Assembly (NCBI RefSeq): GCF_020177265.1
Contig: NZ_JAIVMC010000001.1
Coordinates: 744,001-808,000 of the forward strand
Source of the DNA: Pseudooceanicola marinus
GTDB lineage: Bacteria > Pseudomonadota > Alphaproteobacteria > Rhodobacterales > Rhodobacteraceae
Reading direction: 5' to 3'
DNA: 64,000 bases
A model generated the notes under the pieces. That model made no database searches and had not been told where the DNA came from. It worked only from the letters and a program-made list of their open reading frames with translations. Made by a program: the position numbers and the translations under genes. Shown piece by piece: positions 46,020-54,334 of this stretch (positions within the stretch are counted from its first letter, which is position 1; the number at the start of each line of letters is the position of its first letter).

Positions 46020-46298
46020 TTCCCACACCTTTTCGCGGCCTGCCCAAATCCACCGTCTCAGCAACGCGGCTCAACGTGCAGCAGCATGGCATTCGCCTCC
46101 CTTAAATGTAGCGATCGGTTGCAACCGCAATCCAAGCGGGTGCGAATAGAAATCGACCTAGCCGATGGCCGCGCCAGGCCGGTGCTGAAACCAATCATGC
46201 CCCCCCTCGTGGTGACATTTGCGTTACCCATGAGCGCGCGGCTTGCCCTGGGCGGCGCCGTCGGGGAAAACCGCCGCGTAGCCCCTCACGGAGTGCGC

Positions 46299-46610
46299 AT
46301 GCTGCGTTACGTCACCCTCTGTGCCGCCCTTGTGGCCCTGCTCCTGACGGCCCTCGCGCCGCTTCAGGCGCAATCCGCGTCGGGCTGTGCAAGCAGTCCC
46401 TCGGTGGCAGAGACGGACGTCTGCCTGGCGCCGGGGGTGCCCCCTTCGCCGCGGGCGCCGGCCAAGAACCCCTGTTTCAACTGCGCCCTGCCCTCAGTCG
46501 CCGCTCTTCCTGAGATGCCCCGAACGATGGCCCCGATGCAGGTCTCCACCGACGCACCGCTTGCGCCTGGGCGGGTCATCCGACCGGATCGCAAACCACC
46601 GCGCGCCTGA
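46299..46610 (+). CDS. Small secreted protein with four cysteines
   Basis: 103-residue predicted exported protein. The signal peptide (MLRYVTLCAALVALLLTALA, cleavage near residue 27) is followed by a Pro/Ala-rich mature part with cysteines in SGCASS, DVCLAPG and a CxxC-type pair NPCFNCAL. No known domain is recognised; the CxxC could bind metal or form a disulfide. GGAG lies eight bases before the ATG. Upstream in-frame codons to 46086 look non-coding. It precedes doxX by 84 bases on the same strand, so the pair may be co-transcribed with the VOC gene. Confidence 0.65.
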   Translation: MLRYVTLCAALVALLLTALAPLQAQSASGCASSPSVAETDVCLAPGVPPSPRAPAKNPCFNCALPSVAALPEMPRTMAPMQVSTDAPLAPGRVIRPDRKPPRA

Positions 46611-46694
46611 TCTCCATTCCCTTTTCGCGGCACCACCGGTGCCCAGATTTTCGCGACGCCTCAGGGCGATCGCACCCAATGGAGATATGACAAG

Positions 46695-47141
46695 ATGACT
46701 TCCACTACCGGAAAACCGACCCTGCTTTTGCCTTTCCTGGGCCCGCTCTATCGCCAAACGGCGCCGCTGACCGAGCTCTGGCTGCGCGTGATCAGTGGCG
46801 TGGCGCTGATGGTCCATGGCTGGCCCAAGATCCAGAACCCGACGGGCGCCGCCGACATGGTCTCCGGCCTGGGCTTCGCGCCCGGCTGGTTCTGGTCGAT
46901 CCTGCTGTCGGTGACCGAGTTCACCGGCGGGCTGCTGCTGGCCCTCGGCCTGCTGACCCGCCTGGCAGCGGGCGGCACCACCGTGATCCTGCTGGTCACG
47001 GTCTACTTCCACTGGGTCGTCCTGGAACAGGGCTATAGCGGGGCGGAGCTGTCGCTGATCTGGTCGGCGGTGACCCTGACCTTCCTGGCGAAGGGCGGCG
47101 GGCGCTACTCCGTTGATCGCCTGATCGGGCGCGAGCTGTGA
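46695..47141 (+). CDS. DoxX family membrane protein
   Basis: 148-residue integral membrane protein with four helices. The family start ELWLRVISGVALMVHGWPKI is at about 27-46, followed by GLGFAPGWFWSILLSVTEFT with GGLLLALGLLTRLAA. DoxX/YphA proteins are linked to redox or quinone processes and small-molecule tolerance, but no reaction is fixed. It overlaps the next gene by one base (TGATG), so doxX and the VOC gene are translationally coupled. GGAGATATGACAAG precedes the ATG. Confidence 0.88.
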   Translation: MTSTTGKPTLLLPFLGPLYRQTAPLTELWLRVISGVALMVHGWPKIQNPTGAADMVSGLGFAPGWFWSILLSVTEFTGGLLLALGLLTRLAAGGTTVILLVTVYFHWVVLEQGYSGAELSLIWSAVTLTFLAKGGGRYSVDRLIGREL

Positions 47142-48007
47142 TGCGGCGGCGCGAGATGCTGACGGGGGCGGGCGCTGCGGCGCTTGCCTCCACCCTGCCC
47201 CGGGGCGCCTCGGCGGCCAACAGCCTGCCGGTCGAGGCGCCGGTGCATGTCGGCGCGGTCGGACTGCGCAGCCGCGACGCCGAGGCGCTGGCCGCCTGGT
47301 ACAACGCCGCCGTGGGTCTGCAGGAGATCAGCCGGGACGGTGCCACGATCTGGCTGGGCGCCGGCGGCACGCCCCTGCTGGCCCTGACCGAGGTCGACGG
47401 GCTGGCCCTGGCCGGCCCGCAGGAGGCGGGGCTCTTCCACACCGCCTTCCTGCTGCCCTCCCGCCGGGACCTGGCCCAATGGATCGCCATGGCCATCGAC
47501 CAGCGCCTGCCGGTCAGCGGCACCGCCGACCACCGCGTCAGCGAGGCGATCTACCTGACCGATCCGGAAGGAAACGGGGTCGAGATCTACGCCGACCGCC
47601 CGCAGGAGACCTGGACCTGGGTCGACGGGGAGGTGCAGATGGGCACCTATGCGCTGGACGTGGACGGTATCATGGGCGCGCTTGGCCTGCTGCCGCCGCT
47701 CTGGCGCGGCGCCCCGGCTGGCACCTGCATTGGCCATGTGCACCTGAAGGTGGGCGATGCCACACGGGCGGGCCGGTGGTGGCGTGACACCATGGGATTC
47801 GACGCGGTCAGCACCCGTGACGACGCCGTCTTCCTGTCGACCGGCGGCTACCACCACCACGTGGCGGTCAACGAATGGGTCAGCGCCGGGGCCGGGCGCC
47901 GGTCGGAACATGAGACCGGGCTGGATTTCGTGGAACTGCAAAGCCGCGACGCCGCGACAGGCGGCCTCTTCGAGGACGACTGGGGCACCAGGATCAGGCT
48001 CGTCTGA
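47141..48007 (+). CDS. Tat-exported double VOC (glyoxalase/extradiol dioxygenase-like) protein
   Basis: 288-residue protein with two VOC modules. It opens MRRREMLTGAGAAALASTLP, a twin-arginine-type signal with cleavage near ASA, so it is probably exported folded with a metal bound. Module 1 (about 30-150) has VHVGAVGLRSRDAEALAAWY, HTAFLLPSR and NGVEIYAD. Module 2 (about 170-288) has GHVHLKVGD, YHHHVAVNEW and LDFVELQS. The His/His/Glu layout equals that of CatE-type catechol-2,3-dioxygenases. An exported enzyme of this kind is unusual. An upstream GTG is also possible, but the ATG at 47141 couples to doxX. Confidence 0.82.
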   Translation: MRRREMLTGAGAAALASTLPRGASAANSLPVEAPVHVGAVGLRSRDAEALAAWYNAAVGLQEISRDGATIWLGAGGTPLLALTEVDGLALAGPQEAGLFHTAFLLPSRRDLAQWIAMAIDQRLPVSGTADHRVSEAIYLTDPEGNGVEIYADRPQETWTWVDGEVQMGTYALDVDGIMGALGLLPPLWRGAPAGTCIGHVHLKVGDATRAGRWWRDTMGFDAVSTRDDAVFLSTGGYHHHVAVNEWVSAGAGRRSEHETGLDFVELQSRDAATGGLFEDDWGTRIRLV

Positions 48008-48330
48008 GAGCGTGACAGCACGGGAAGGGCTCCGCCGGGGCTCTTCCCCGGGTCGGTCGGCTGACCGAGGTGCAGCGCGCGATAGTCTCCGGACATGCCC
48101 AGAGCTGCTGCGCGTGCGACGGGAAACACATCCACCGGTCCCCAGGGCGCAAGGGAAACACCCGGGAGCCGGCAGATAGGGAACGTGTAACAACTACCTT
48201 CCCCGGCCCTGCGGTCGGGGATGGTGGATCTGGGTCTGGCGCAGGCACCCCACATGCCGTCGTCACACCCGATTGGATCAGGGGCCGGAGTTACTCGGTC
48301 CCGGATAGAGGCCCAACTTCAGGCCCAGTA

Positions 48331-49191
48331 TCAGACCTTGTTCAGGCTCAACGTTCCTTCAGGGATCATCCCTGCGTCCTGAAGGGTTGCAACCAGGTCC
48401 AGAGCCGCGGTCCGCTCACTCGTTGAAGAGGCTGCGCCCAGTTGCTCCTGGCACCAGGCCTGAAGCGCGGAGGGCGTGGCCTTCGCGTCCTCCGGAGCGA
48501 ACTGCGCCGGCTCCGAGGCCATGGTGGCGGTCGAAGGGGTTTCTGCCCCGTCTTCGAGCGCCCGTGCGGTCGCATCATCGACGAAGATATCGCCCTCGAT
48601 CCCGGCGAAGGCCCGGATGCGGTTGATGCGCTCTTCGGTGCAGTCCAGCAGCGCCGCCATGGCGGAGGTCTTGCCCATGGGCTTGGTCGAACCGACATAG
48701 CCATAGGGCACGCAGTCGGAGCGTTTCAGCACCCGGTTCATGATCGGGTCGATCACGGTGACGATGTCGGTGATGCCCGACTCCCGTGCAAACTCCAGCG
48801 AGCCGGCCATCAGTTCACAGGTGGCGTAGCTGACGGAGTTGCGGGATTTCCCGCCGCTCAGCCGGTCGGTATCCACGCAGAACCGCGTCGATTCCCAGAG
48901 CGTGGGGCTGCGCAGCGGCGGCTCACCGTCCAGGATGTCCGAGAAGACATCCGACAGCATATGCGGGCCGGTTGTCTGCAGCGCCCGGACACAGGCCACC
49001 ACATGCCCGTCATCGTCCAGGCCCAGCACGTAGGCCGGATCAAGGGAATCGAATTCATCGATCTCCTTGCCATCCTTGACCACCACGTCCCATCCTAGGC
49101 GGTCCTTGAAAACACGCGCACGCAGCGCGAACATCTCGTCAATCAGGTTGCTGTAGCGATGCCGATTGAGTCCGTCGACAATTAGGATCAT
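48331..49191 (-). CDS. LuxI-family acyl-homoserine-lactone synthase
   Basis: 286-residue autoinducer synthase. All key residues of the family are visible: Arg24, Phe28 and Trp34 (ALRARVFKDRLGW), Asp45 and Asp48 (EIDEFDSLD), Arg69 (VACVRAL), Phe83 and Glu100/Arg103 (LWESTRF). It joins S-adenosylmethionine to an acyl chain from acyl-ACP. A C-terminal extension of about 70 residues beyond the usual 210-220 is Ala/Glu-rich and of unknown role. GGAGGGG precedes the ATG. It follows luxR on the same strand, and the 107-base gap contains two palindromes. The 323-base region 48008-48330 after its stop shows nothing I can support. Confidence 0.95.
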   Translation of the reverse strand: MILIVDGLNRHRYSNLIDEMFALRARVFKDRLGWDVVVKDGKEIDEFDSLDPAYVLGLDDDGHVVACVRALQTTGPHMLSDVFSDILDGEPPLRSPTLWESTRFCVDTDRLSGGKSRNSVSYATCELMAGSLEFARESGITDIVTVIDPIMNRVLKRSDCVPYGYVGSTKPMGKTSAMAALLDCTEERINRIRAFAGIEGDIFVDDATARALEDGAETPSTATMASEPAQFAPEDAKATPSALQAWCQEQLGAASSTSERTAALDLVATLQDAGMIPEGTLSLNKV

Positions 49192-49204
49192 TCTGACCCC
49201 TCCA

Positions 49205-49220
49205 ATTCATTCCCATGAAT
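49205..49220. promoter_or_regulatory. Palindrome close to the luxI start
   Basis: ATTCAT-TCCC-ATGAAT is a perfect inverted repeat with six-base arms, 14 bases upstream of the luxI ATG and next to its ribosome site. It may be an operator or a leader hairpin affecting translation. Confidence 0.4.
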
Positions 49221-49252
49221 GAAGGAGTATGCGGATCGCCGCAGCCATTCTA

Positions 49253-49268
49253 TTAGGGAAATCCCTTA
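49253..49268. promoter_or_regulatory. Candidate lux-box-like palindrome upstream of luxI
   Basis: TTAGGGAAATCCCTTA is a palindrome with one mismatch, about 60-77 bases upstream of the luxI ATG, a position suited to LuxR activation. It does not match the classical lux box closely. Confidence 0.4.
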
Positions 49269-49298
49269 CCCTGCCCCAGAGCTAGGAAACAAAGGGCA

Positions 49299-50000
49299 TC
49301 AGCCGGGATGAATCAGTCCGAGGCTGATCGCGCGGCCCACAGCCTGGGCGGTGGTCAGCGCCCCCAGCTTGGTTCGGCTGGAGCGCAGATGCACCTCCAC
49401 CGTCCGGCTGGAAATCGCGAGGATATCCCCGACATCCTGCTGGGTCTTTCCCGCCGCGATCCATTGCAGCACATCGGTTTCGCGCTGCGACAGGGCCGGA
49501 TGGGTCAGCCGGCGCACCATGTCGTGGGATTGCACAACATGATCGTGCAGGTGCACCGCCGCCGCCTGAAGCTCTGACAGGATGCTGGATTTCAGCAGCT
49601 GCCATTCCCGTTCGGAACAGTCCCGGGTGACGCTGAACAGCCCAATGTCGCCGTAGGGCCCGCGCACCGGGATGGTCAGCCCCTGCTTGGAAATTCCGAA
49701 ATCATGCGCCGCATGAAAGATCGTGTCGAAGGACTCTTCCCGATGCAGGCGTTTCCAATCCACCGGGGCGATACTTCGGCTGGCGGCCAGCAACGTCGGA
49801 TCCCTGTGCTGGAAATTCTGATCGACATAAAGCTGCTGCCATTCGTCGGGATAATTGACGAAACCATGCACCGTCTGCGCAATCGGGTTCACCCCGGCAT
49901 AGGCCGCGTAATCGAGCTCATGCGTGTCACACACGGTATCCAGAAACTGCCTGAGATCATTCGCAGGCGCGTCGCGTTTACTGAGGTCGATGACAGCCAA
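49299..50000 (-). CDS. LuxR-family quorum-sensing regulator
   Basis: 233-residue LuxR regulator. The autoinducer-binding domain shows Trp54, Tyr58, Asp67 and Pro68 (EWQQLYVDQNFQHRDP) and the conserved GLTIPVRGPYG. The C-terminal LuxR helix-turn-helix is about 168-222 (LSQRETDVLQWIAAGKTQQD, then RTVEVHLRSSRTKLGA). It likely senses the product of the downstream luxI. The only start before the conserved region is a TTG at 50000 with GAGAG just upstream; the frame has a stop five codons before. This rare start may keep LuxR levels low. A 32-base inverted repeat lies 24 bases upstream. Confidence 0.92.
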   Translation of the reverse strand: MAVIDLSKRDAPANDLRQFLDTVCDTHELDYAAYAGVNPIAQTVHGFVNYPDEWQQLYVDQNFQHRDPTLLAASRSIAPVDWKRLHREESFDTIFHAAHDFGISKQGLTIPVRGPYGDIGLFSVTRDCSEREWQLLKSSILSELQAAAVHLHDHVVQSHDMVRRLTHPALSQRETDVLQWIAAGKTQQDVGDILAISSRTVEVHLRSSRTKLGALTTAQAVGRAISLGLIHPG

Positions 50001-50023
50001 AAGTCTCTCGCGTTAACGGTAGG

Positions 50024-50055
50024 GTCCCAACACCAAGTTTCCGACACTTTGGGAC
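50024..50055. promoter_or_regulatory. Inverted repeat upstream of luxR
   Basis: GTCCCAA and TTGGGAC are perfect seven-base complements with an 18-base spacer (50024-50030 and 50049-50055), centred about 40 bases upstream of the luxR TTG start. It is a candidate operator for regulation of luxR. Confidence 0.45.
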
Positions 50056-50194
50056 AGCTCTTCTATGAATTGTCGGGATCGGACCGCAACGCAACCGAAA
50101 AGGCATCTTGCACTGGCCTGACGTGGCCCCGTTACCACGAAATGGGAACAATCCCGACGGAATGAAACGGCCGGGCGCCGCCTGCCTTGCCGCA

Positions 50195-51757
50195 TCAGTC
50201 ACCCTGCAATGCGCGCAGGACCTGTGGCAGCATCTCCGGCAGGTCTTCCGCGATCAGGCCGGGGCCGAAACGGCGGGCGCAGTCGGCATGCAGCCAGGCG
50301 CCGGTCGCGGCGGCCTCCAGCGGGGCGAACCCGCGGGCCAGAAGGCCGCAAATGATCCCCGACAGAACGTCCCCGGCCCCGGCCGTAGCCAGCCAGGGAC
50401 AGGCCCGCTCGCGCTGCGCCGCGTTGACGCGCGCCGTGCCATCCGGCGCGGCGATCACCGTGTCGGCCCCCTTCAGCAGGACAACGCAGCCGGCCCGGTC
50501 CGCCGCCTGCCGCACCACATCCAGCTTCGACAGGGCCGGGCCGCGATCCGCGGGCGCCTTGGCGGCCTCCGCCAGGTCCGGGAAAAGACGGGCAAACTCG
50601 CCCCAATGGGGCGTCAGAACCACCGCCTGCCCGCGTGTCTCGGCCAGAAGCGCCTCCGGATTCTCGGCAAACAGGCTGAGGGCATCGGCGTCCAGCACCG
50701 TGCGCCGTCCGGCGGCCAGGGCCGTCAGGACCAGCGCACGCGCGCGGTCGTCCGTACCCAGCCCGGGGCCGAGGCAGATGGACGTATAGCGCGGGTCGTC
50801 CGCCAGCAGCGTGCCGAGCGCGTCGGCGTCCGGGATCCGAGCCAGCATCAGCGCGGTGATCTGCGATGCCACCTCCATCTGCGCGGCAGGCGGGACGCCC
50901 AGGGTCACCAGGCCGGCGCCCATGCGCAGCGCCGCGCGGGCCGACAGACGGGCGGCACCGGTGCGCCCCGCCCCGCCCGTCAGTACCAGCGCATGACCGG
51001 ATGTGAACTTGTGCCCCGCCGGGTCCTTGTGCGCGACCCGGCGGCACGCCTCCCCCTCGACCAGCTGCGCGACGGGCCCGCCGGCCCGCTCCGCGTCCCG
51101 GTCCCCGTCCAGGCCGATGTCGGCCACCACCAACGCGGGGCTCAGCGCCGCGCCCTGCCCCAGCACGTGCCCCGGCTTGGCGGTATGGAAGGTCACCGTC
51201 AGATCCACGGCACCTGCATCGACGCCACCCAGCATCCGACCGCTGTCGGCATCCAGACCGGAAAGGATGTCGACCGCCACGCGCCGCTGCGCCGCCGCCA
51301 GGACCTGCCGCAGAGCTGAGGCCAGATCCGCCGACAGGGGCCGCGCCAGACCGGTGCCGAAAAGCGCATCCACCGCCAGGTCCACCGGCGCGGCATCGAG
51401 ACGCCCCAGCACGCTGTCCAGCTCCAGCACGGCGCCCCGCTCTGCCCATTGCGCATGCATCTCGGCCGCATCGCCTGAAAGGCGGGCAGGATCGCCCAGC
51501 AGGCCGAGCTCCACCTGCCAGCCGCAGTCGACAAGATGTCTTGCCACGACAAAACCATCGCCACCGTTGTTGCCTGGCCCGCAGAGAATCGCCGCACGCG
51601 GGCGGGACGCCTCGCAAAGCTCTGGCCAATAACGATAAATCTCCGACACCACCGAACTGCCGGCGGTCTCCATGAGGTCCAGCCCCCGGCATTCTCCGGC
51701 GGCCATGGCCGCCTCTTCCACGGCCCGCATCTGTGTTCCGGTCAGGAGATTTGACAT
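50195..51757 (-). CDS. nnr: Bifunctional NAD(P)HX epimerase/dehydratase
   Basis: 520-residue metabolite-repair enzyme. The N-terminal half is the YjeF/NAXE epimerase (LCGPGNNGGDGFVVARHL and VDALFGTGLARPL). The C-terminal half is the ADP-dependent NAXD dehydratase with GPGLGTDDRA, VLDADALSLF, LTPHWGEFARLFP and LATAGAGDVLSGIICGLLA. Together they restore hydrated NADH and NADPH. Start ATG 51757 (MSNLLTGTQMRAVEEAAM) is chosen because it begins the conserved N-terminus, with GGGAAAG upstream. It is divergent from glnB and upstream of luxR on the same strand with a 194-base gap, so luxR is probably independent. Confidence 0.95.
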   Translation of the reverse strand: MSNLLTGTQMRAVEEAAMAAGECRGLDLMETAGSSVVSEIYRYWPELCEASRPRAAILCGPGNNGGDGFVVARHLVDCGWQVELGLLGDPARLSGDAAEMHAQWAERGAVLELDSVLGRLDAAPVDLAVDALFGTGLARPLSADLASALRQVLAAAQRRVAVDILSGLDADSGRMLGGVDAGAVDLTVTFHTAKPGHVLGQGAALSPALVVADIGLDGDRDAERAGGPVAQLVEGEACRRVAHKDPAGHKFTSGHALVLTGGAGRTGAARLSARAALRMGAGLVTLGVPPAAQMEVASQITALMLARIPDADALGTLLADDPRYTSICLGPGLGTDDRARALVLTALAAGRRTVLDADALSLFAENPEALLAETRGQAVVLTPHWGEFARLFPDLAEAAKAPADRGPALSKLDVVRQAADRAGCVVLLKGADTVIAAPDGTARVNAAQRERACPWLATAGAGDVLSGIICGLLARGFAPLEAAATGAWLHADCARRFGPGLIAEDLPEMLPQVLRALQGD

Positions 51758-51883
51758 AACTTTCCCAAACTGCACAAATTTTACGCTCATCGCCACTTTT
51801 TCGCGCGGCATTTTCGCGCCATCTCTGGCCTCTCCGCCGGTTTCCCTCTAGCCAATTGTGAGGGCGCTGCGAAAGTGGTCTGA

Positions 51884-52252
<369 letters not shown>

Positions 52253-52279
52253 GAGACTCAAAACCGAAGGGAAAAGGGA

Positions 52280-53686
52280 ATGAGCAAGGACAAGGTTCTG
52301 AAGCTGATCGCTGACGAGGATATCGCCTACGTCGACATCCGCTTCACCGACACGCGCGGCAAGCTGCAGCACGTCACCGTGATGGCAGATCAGGTCGACG
52401 AAGACTTCCTCGACGAAGGCTTCATGTTCGACGGGTCGTCCATCGCCGGCTGGAAGTCGATCGAAGCATCCGACATGAAACTGATGCCCGACACCGAGTC
52501 GGTCTACATCGACCCCTTCTATGCCGAGAAGACCCTGTGCGTTCACTGCACGGTCGTCGAGCCCGACACCATGGAGCCCTACGAGCGTGATCCGCGCGGC
52601 ACCGCTCAGAAGGCCGAAGCCTACCTGAAATCCTCCGGTATCGGCGATGCCGCCTTCATGGGCCCGGAAGCTGAATTCTTCCTGTTCGACAACGTCAAGT
52701 ACTCGGTCGCCATGAACAAGGTGTCCTACGAGGTCGACGCGCTGGACGCCGCCTGGAACACCGACACCGACTACGAGATGGGCAACACCGGCCACCGTCC
52801 CGGCGTCAAGGGCGGCTACTTCCCGGTCAACCCGATCGACGATGGCCAGGACATCCGTGCCGAGATGCTCTCGACCATGAAGCGTCTGGGCATGAAGGTC
52901 GACAAGCACCACCACGAAGTGGCGTCCTGCCAGCACGAGCTGGGCCTGATCTTCGACAGCCTGACCAAGCAGGCCGACGAACTGCAGAAGTACAAGTACG
53001 TCATCCACAACGTGGCCCAGGCCTACGGCAAGTCGGCCACCTTCATGCCGAAGCCGATCGCCGGCGACAACGGCACCGGCATGCACGTGAACATGTCGAT
53101 CTGGAAGGACGGCAAGCCGCTCTTCGCAGGTGACAAGTATGCCGACCTGTCCGACGAAGCCCTGTTCTTCATCGGCGGCATCCTGAAGCACGCGAAGGCC
53201 CTGAACGCCTTCACCAACCCGTCCACCAACTCCTACAAGCGCCTGATTCCCGGCTTCGAAGCCCCGGTTCTGCGCGCCTACTCGGCCCGCAACCGTTCCG
53301 GCTGCGTCCGTATTCCGTGGGCGGAATCCCCCAAGGCCAAGCGCGTCGAAGCTCGCTTCCCCGACCCCTCGGCCAACCCCTACCTGTGCTTCGCGGCCCT
53401 GCTGATGGCTGGCCTCGACGGCATCAAGAACAAGATCCATCCCGGCGACGCGATGGACAAGAACCTGTACGACCTGCCGCCCGAAGAGCTGGCCGACATC
53501 CCGACCGTCTGCGGCTCGCTGCGCGAAGCCCTGACCGAGCTGGAAGCCGACATGGACTTCCTGCTGGCCGGCGACGTCTTCACCAAGGACCAGATCGAAG
53601 GCTACATCGGCCTGAAGATGGAAGAGCTGGAAATGTACGAGCACACCCCGCACCCCGTGGAATACGCTCTGTACTACTCCTGCTGA
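52280..53686 (+). CDS. glnA: Glutamine synthetase type I
   Basis: 468-residue GSI that condenses glutamate and ammonia with ATP. Signature stretches are [19 protein letters not shown], the metal-site region [18 protein letters not shown](MS), and KNRSG-type [16 protein letters not shown]. The adenylylation site is Tyr397 in [10 protein letters not shown], so activity is probably controlled by GlnE. It is co-transcribed with glnB and ends in a strong terminator. The codon use is notably regular, as expected for a highly expressed gene. Confidence 0.98.
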   Translation: MSKDKVLKLIADEDIAYVDIRFTDTRGKLQHVTVMADQVDEDFLDEGFMFDGSSIAGWKSIEASDMKLMPDTESVYIDPFYAEKTLCVHCTVVEPDTMEPYERDPRGTAQKAEAYLKSSGIGDAAFMGPEAEFFLFDNVKYSVAMNKVSYEVDALDAAWNTDTDYEMGNTGHRPGVKGGYFPVNPIDDGQDIRAEMLSTMKRLGMKVDKHHHEVASCQHELGLIFDSLTKQADELQKYKYVIHNVAQAYGKSATFMPKPIAGDNGTGMHVNMSIWKDGKPLFAGDKYADLSDEALFFIGGILKHAKALNAFTNPSTNSYKRLIPGFEAPVLRAYSARNRSGCVRIPWAESPKAKRVEARFPDPSANPYLCFAALLMAGLDGIKNKIHPGDAMDKNLYDLPPEELADIPTVCGSLREALTELEADMDFLLAGDVFTKDQIEGYIGLKMEELEMYEHTPHPVEYALYYSC

Positions 53687-53710
53687 TCCCCATCACAGGG
53701 ACAGTGACGG

Positions 53711-53738
53711 AAGGGGCGCCCGACAGGGCGCCCCTTTT
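53711..53738 (+). terminator. Terminator of glnB-glnA
   Basis: AAGGGGCGCCC, loop GACA and GGGCGCCCCTT form an eleven-pair stem followed by TT, 24 bases past the glnA stop. Confidence 0.9.
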
Positions 53739-53879
53739 GCGTTGCACCCCTGCCCTGTGCGGAGCGCTGCGGCGTGCCCTGCCCCATACTGCAGCCGATC
53801 TGAGGCCCCAGGGGCACGCGCCGCGGCGCCGGGACGGGCATGCGGGGCATCGTGACGCGCACCACCCGCCCGCCTCGAA

Positions 53880-53897
53880 CCTATCCATTGGGATAGG
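53880..53897. repeat. Short perfect hairpin downstream of glnA
   Basis: CCTATCC-ATTG-GGATAGG has seven-base perfect arms. It lies in the 648-base gap between glnA and the next gene; no function is known. Confidence 0.4.
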
Positions 53898-54010
53898 CCG
53901 ATCCTACCAAAGGACCCTTGGGATGAGCCTGCGCGTCATTGACGCCAAACTCGCCGCGGCGGGCCCTAATCACGGCAAAAGGGTTAATTCTACCGCCACA
54001 TTCCCGCCAT

Positions 54011-54217
54011 ATTGCGGCACGAAGCGGGATCGAAAGCGCGCCTTTGCCGCAGTTTCGTCCGCATTTTACACGCGAGGCGTGTATCCGATTCTGTCTGCTA
54101 TCCTGACCCTGAAGCGCATCAATGGCCCAAGTCGCTGTATACAGGGCCAACCGGCCCAATTGCGGCGCGAAGACGGCAACACCGCCACACCCATGCCGCA
54201 CTGTGGCGCGAACCGGG
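54011..54217 (+). repeat. Three imperfect direct repeats in the glnA-54335 gap
   Basis: ATTGCGGCACGAAGCGGG (54011-54028), ATTGCGGCGCGAAGACGG (54159-54176) and ACTGTGGCGCGAACCGGG (54200-54217) are variants of one 18-base unit. Copies 1 and 3 are also preceded by ACCGCCACA (53992 and 54181). A perfect palindrome TACACGC-GAG-GCGTGTA lies between copies 1 and 2 (54067-54083). The spacing is irregular, so this is not a CRISPR. Regulation of the next gene is possible. Confidence 0.5.
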
Positions 54218-54334
54218 CCGATCGCCACGAAAATTCCTAACCAACTGTGAATTTCTCGCCTTTCCGTCCAACTTCCTCCCGATTCGGCCGCCAAAGTGCA
54301 AACAATCGAGAGCAAACCACGGAAAGACAGTTCC

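Noticed and set aside
45857-46298. Genomic island at tRNA-Leu
   Set aside because: No integrase, no duplicated tRNA 3' end and no clear change in gene character downstream, so no island is supported.
46086-46298. Longer N-terminus for the small secreted protein
   Set aside because: The added 71 codons have no coding character and would bury the signal peptide; the ATG at 46299 has a proper ribosome site.
54011-54217. CRISPR-like array downstream of glnA
   Set aside because: Only three divergent copies with unequal spacing (148 and 41 bases) and no cas gene; this is not an array.
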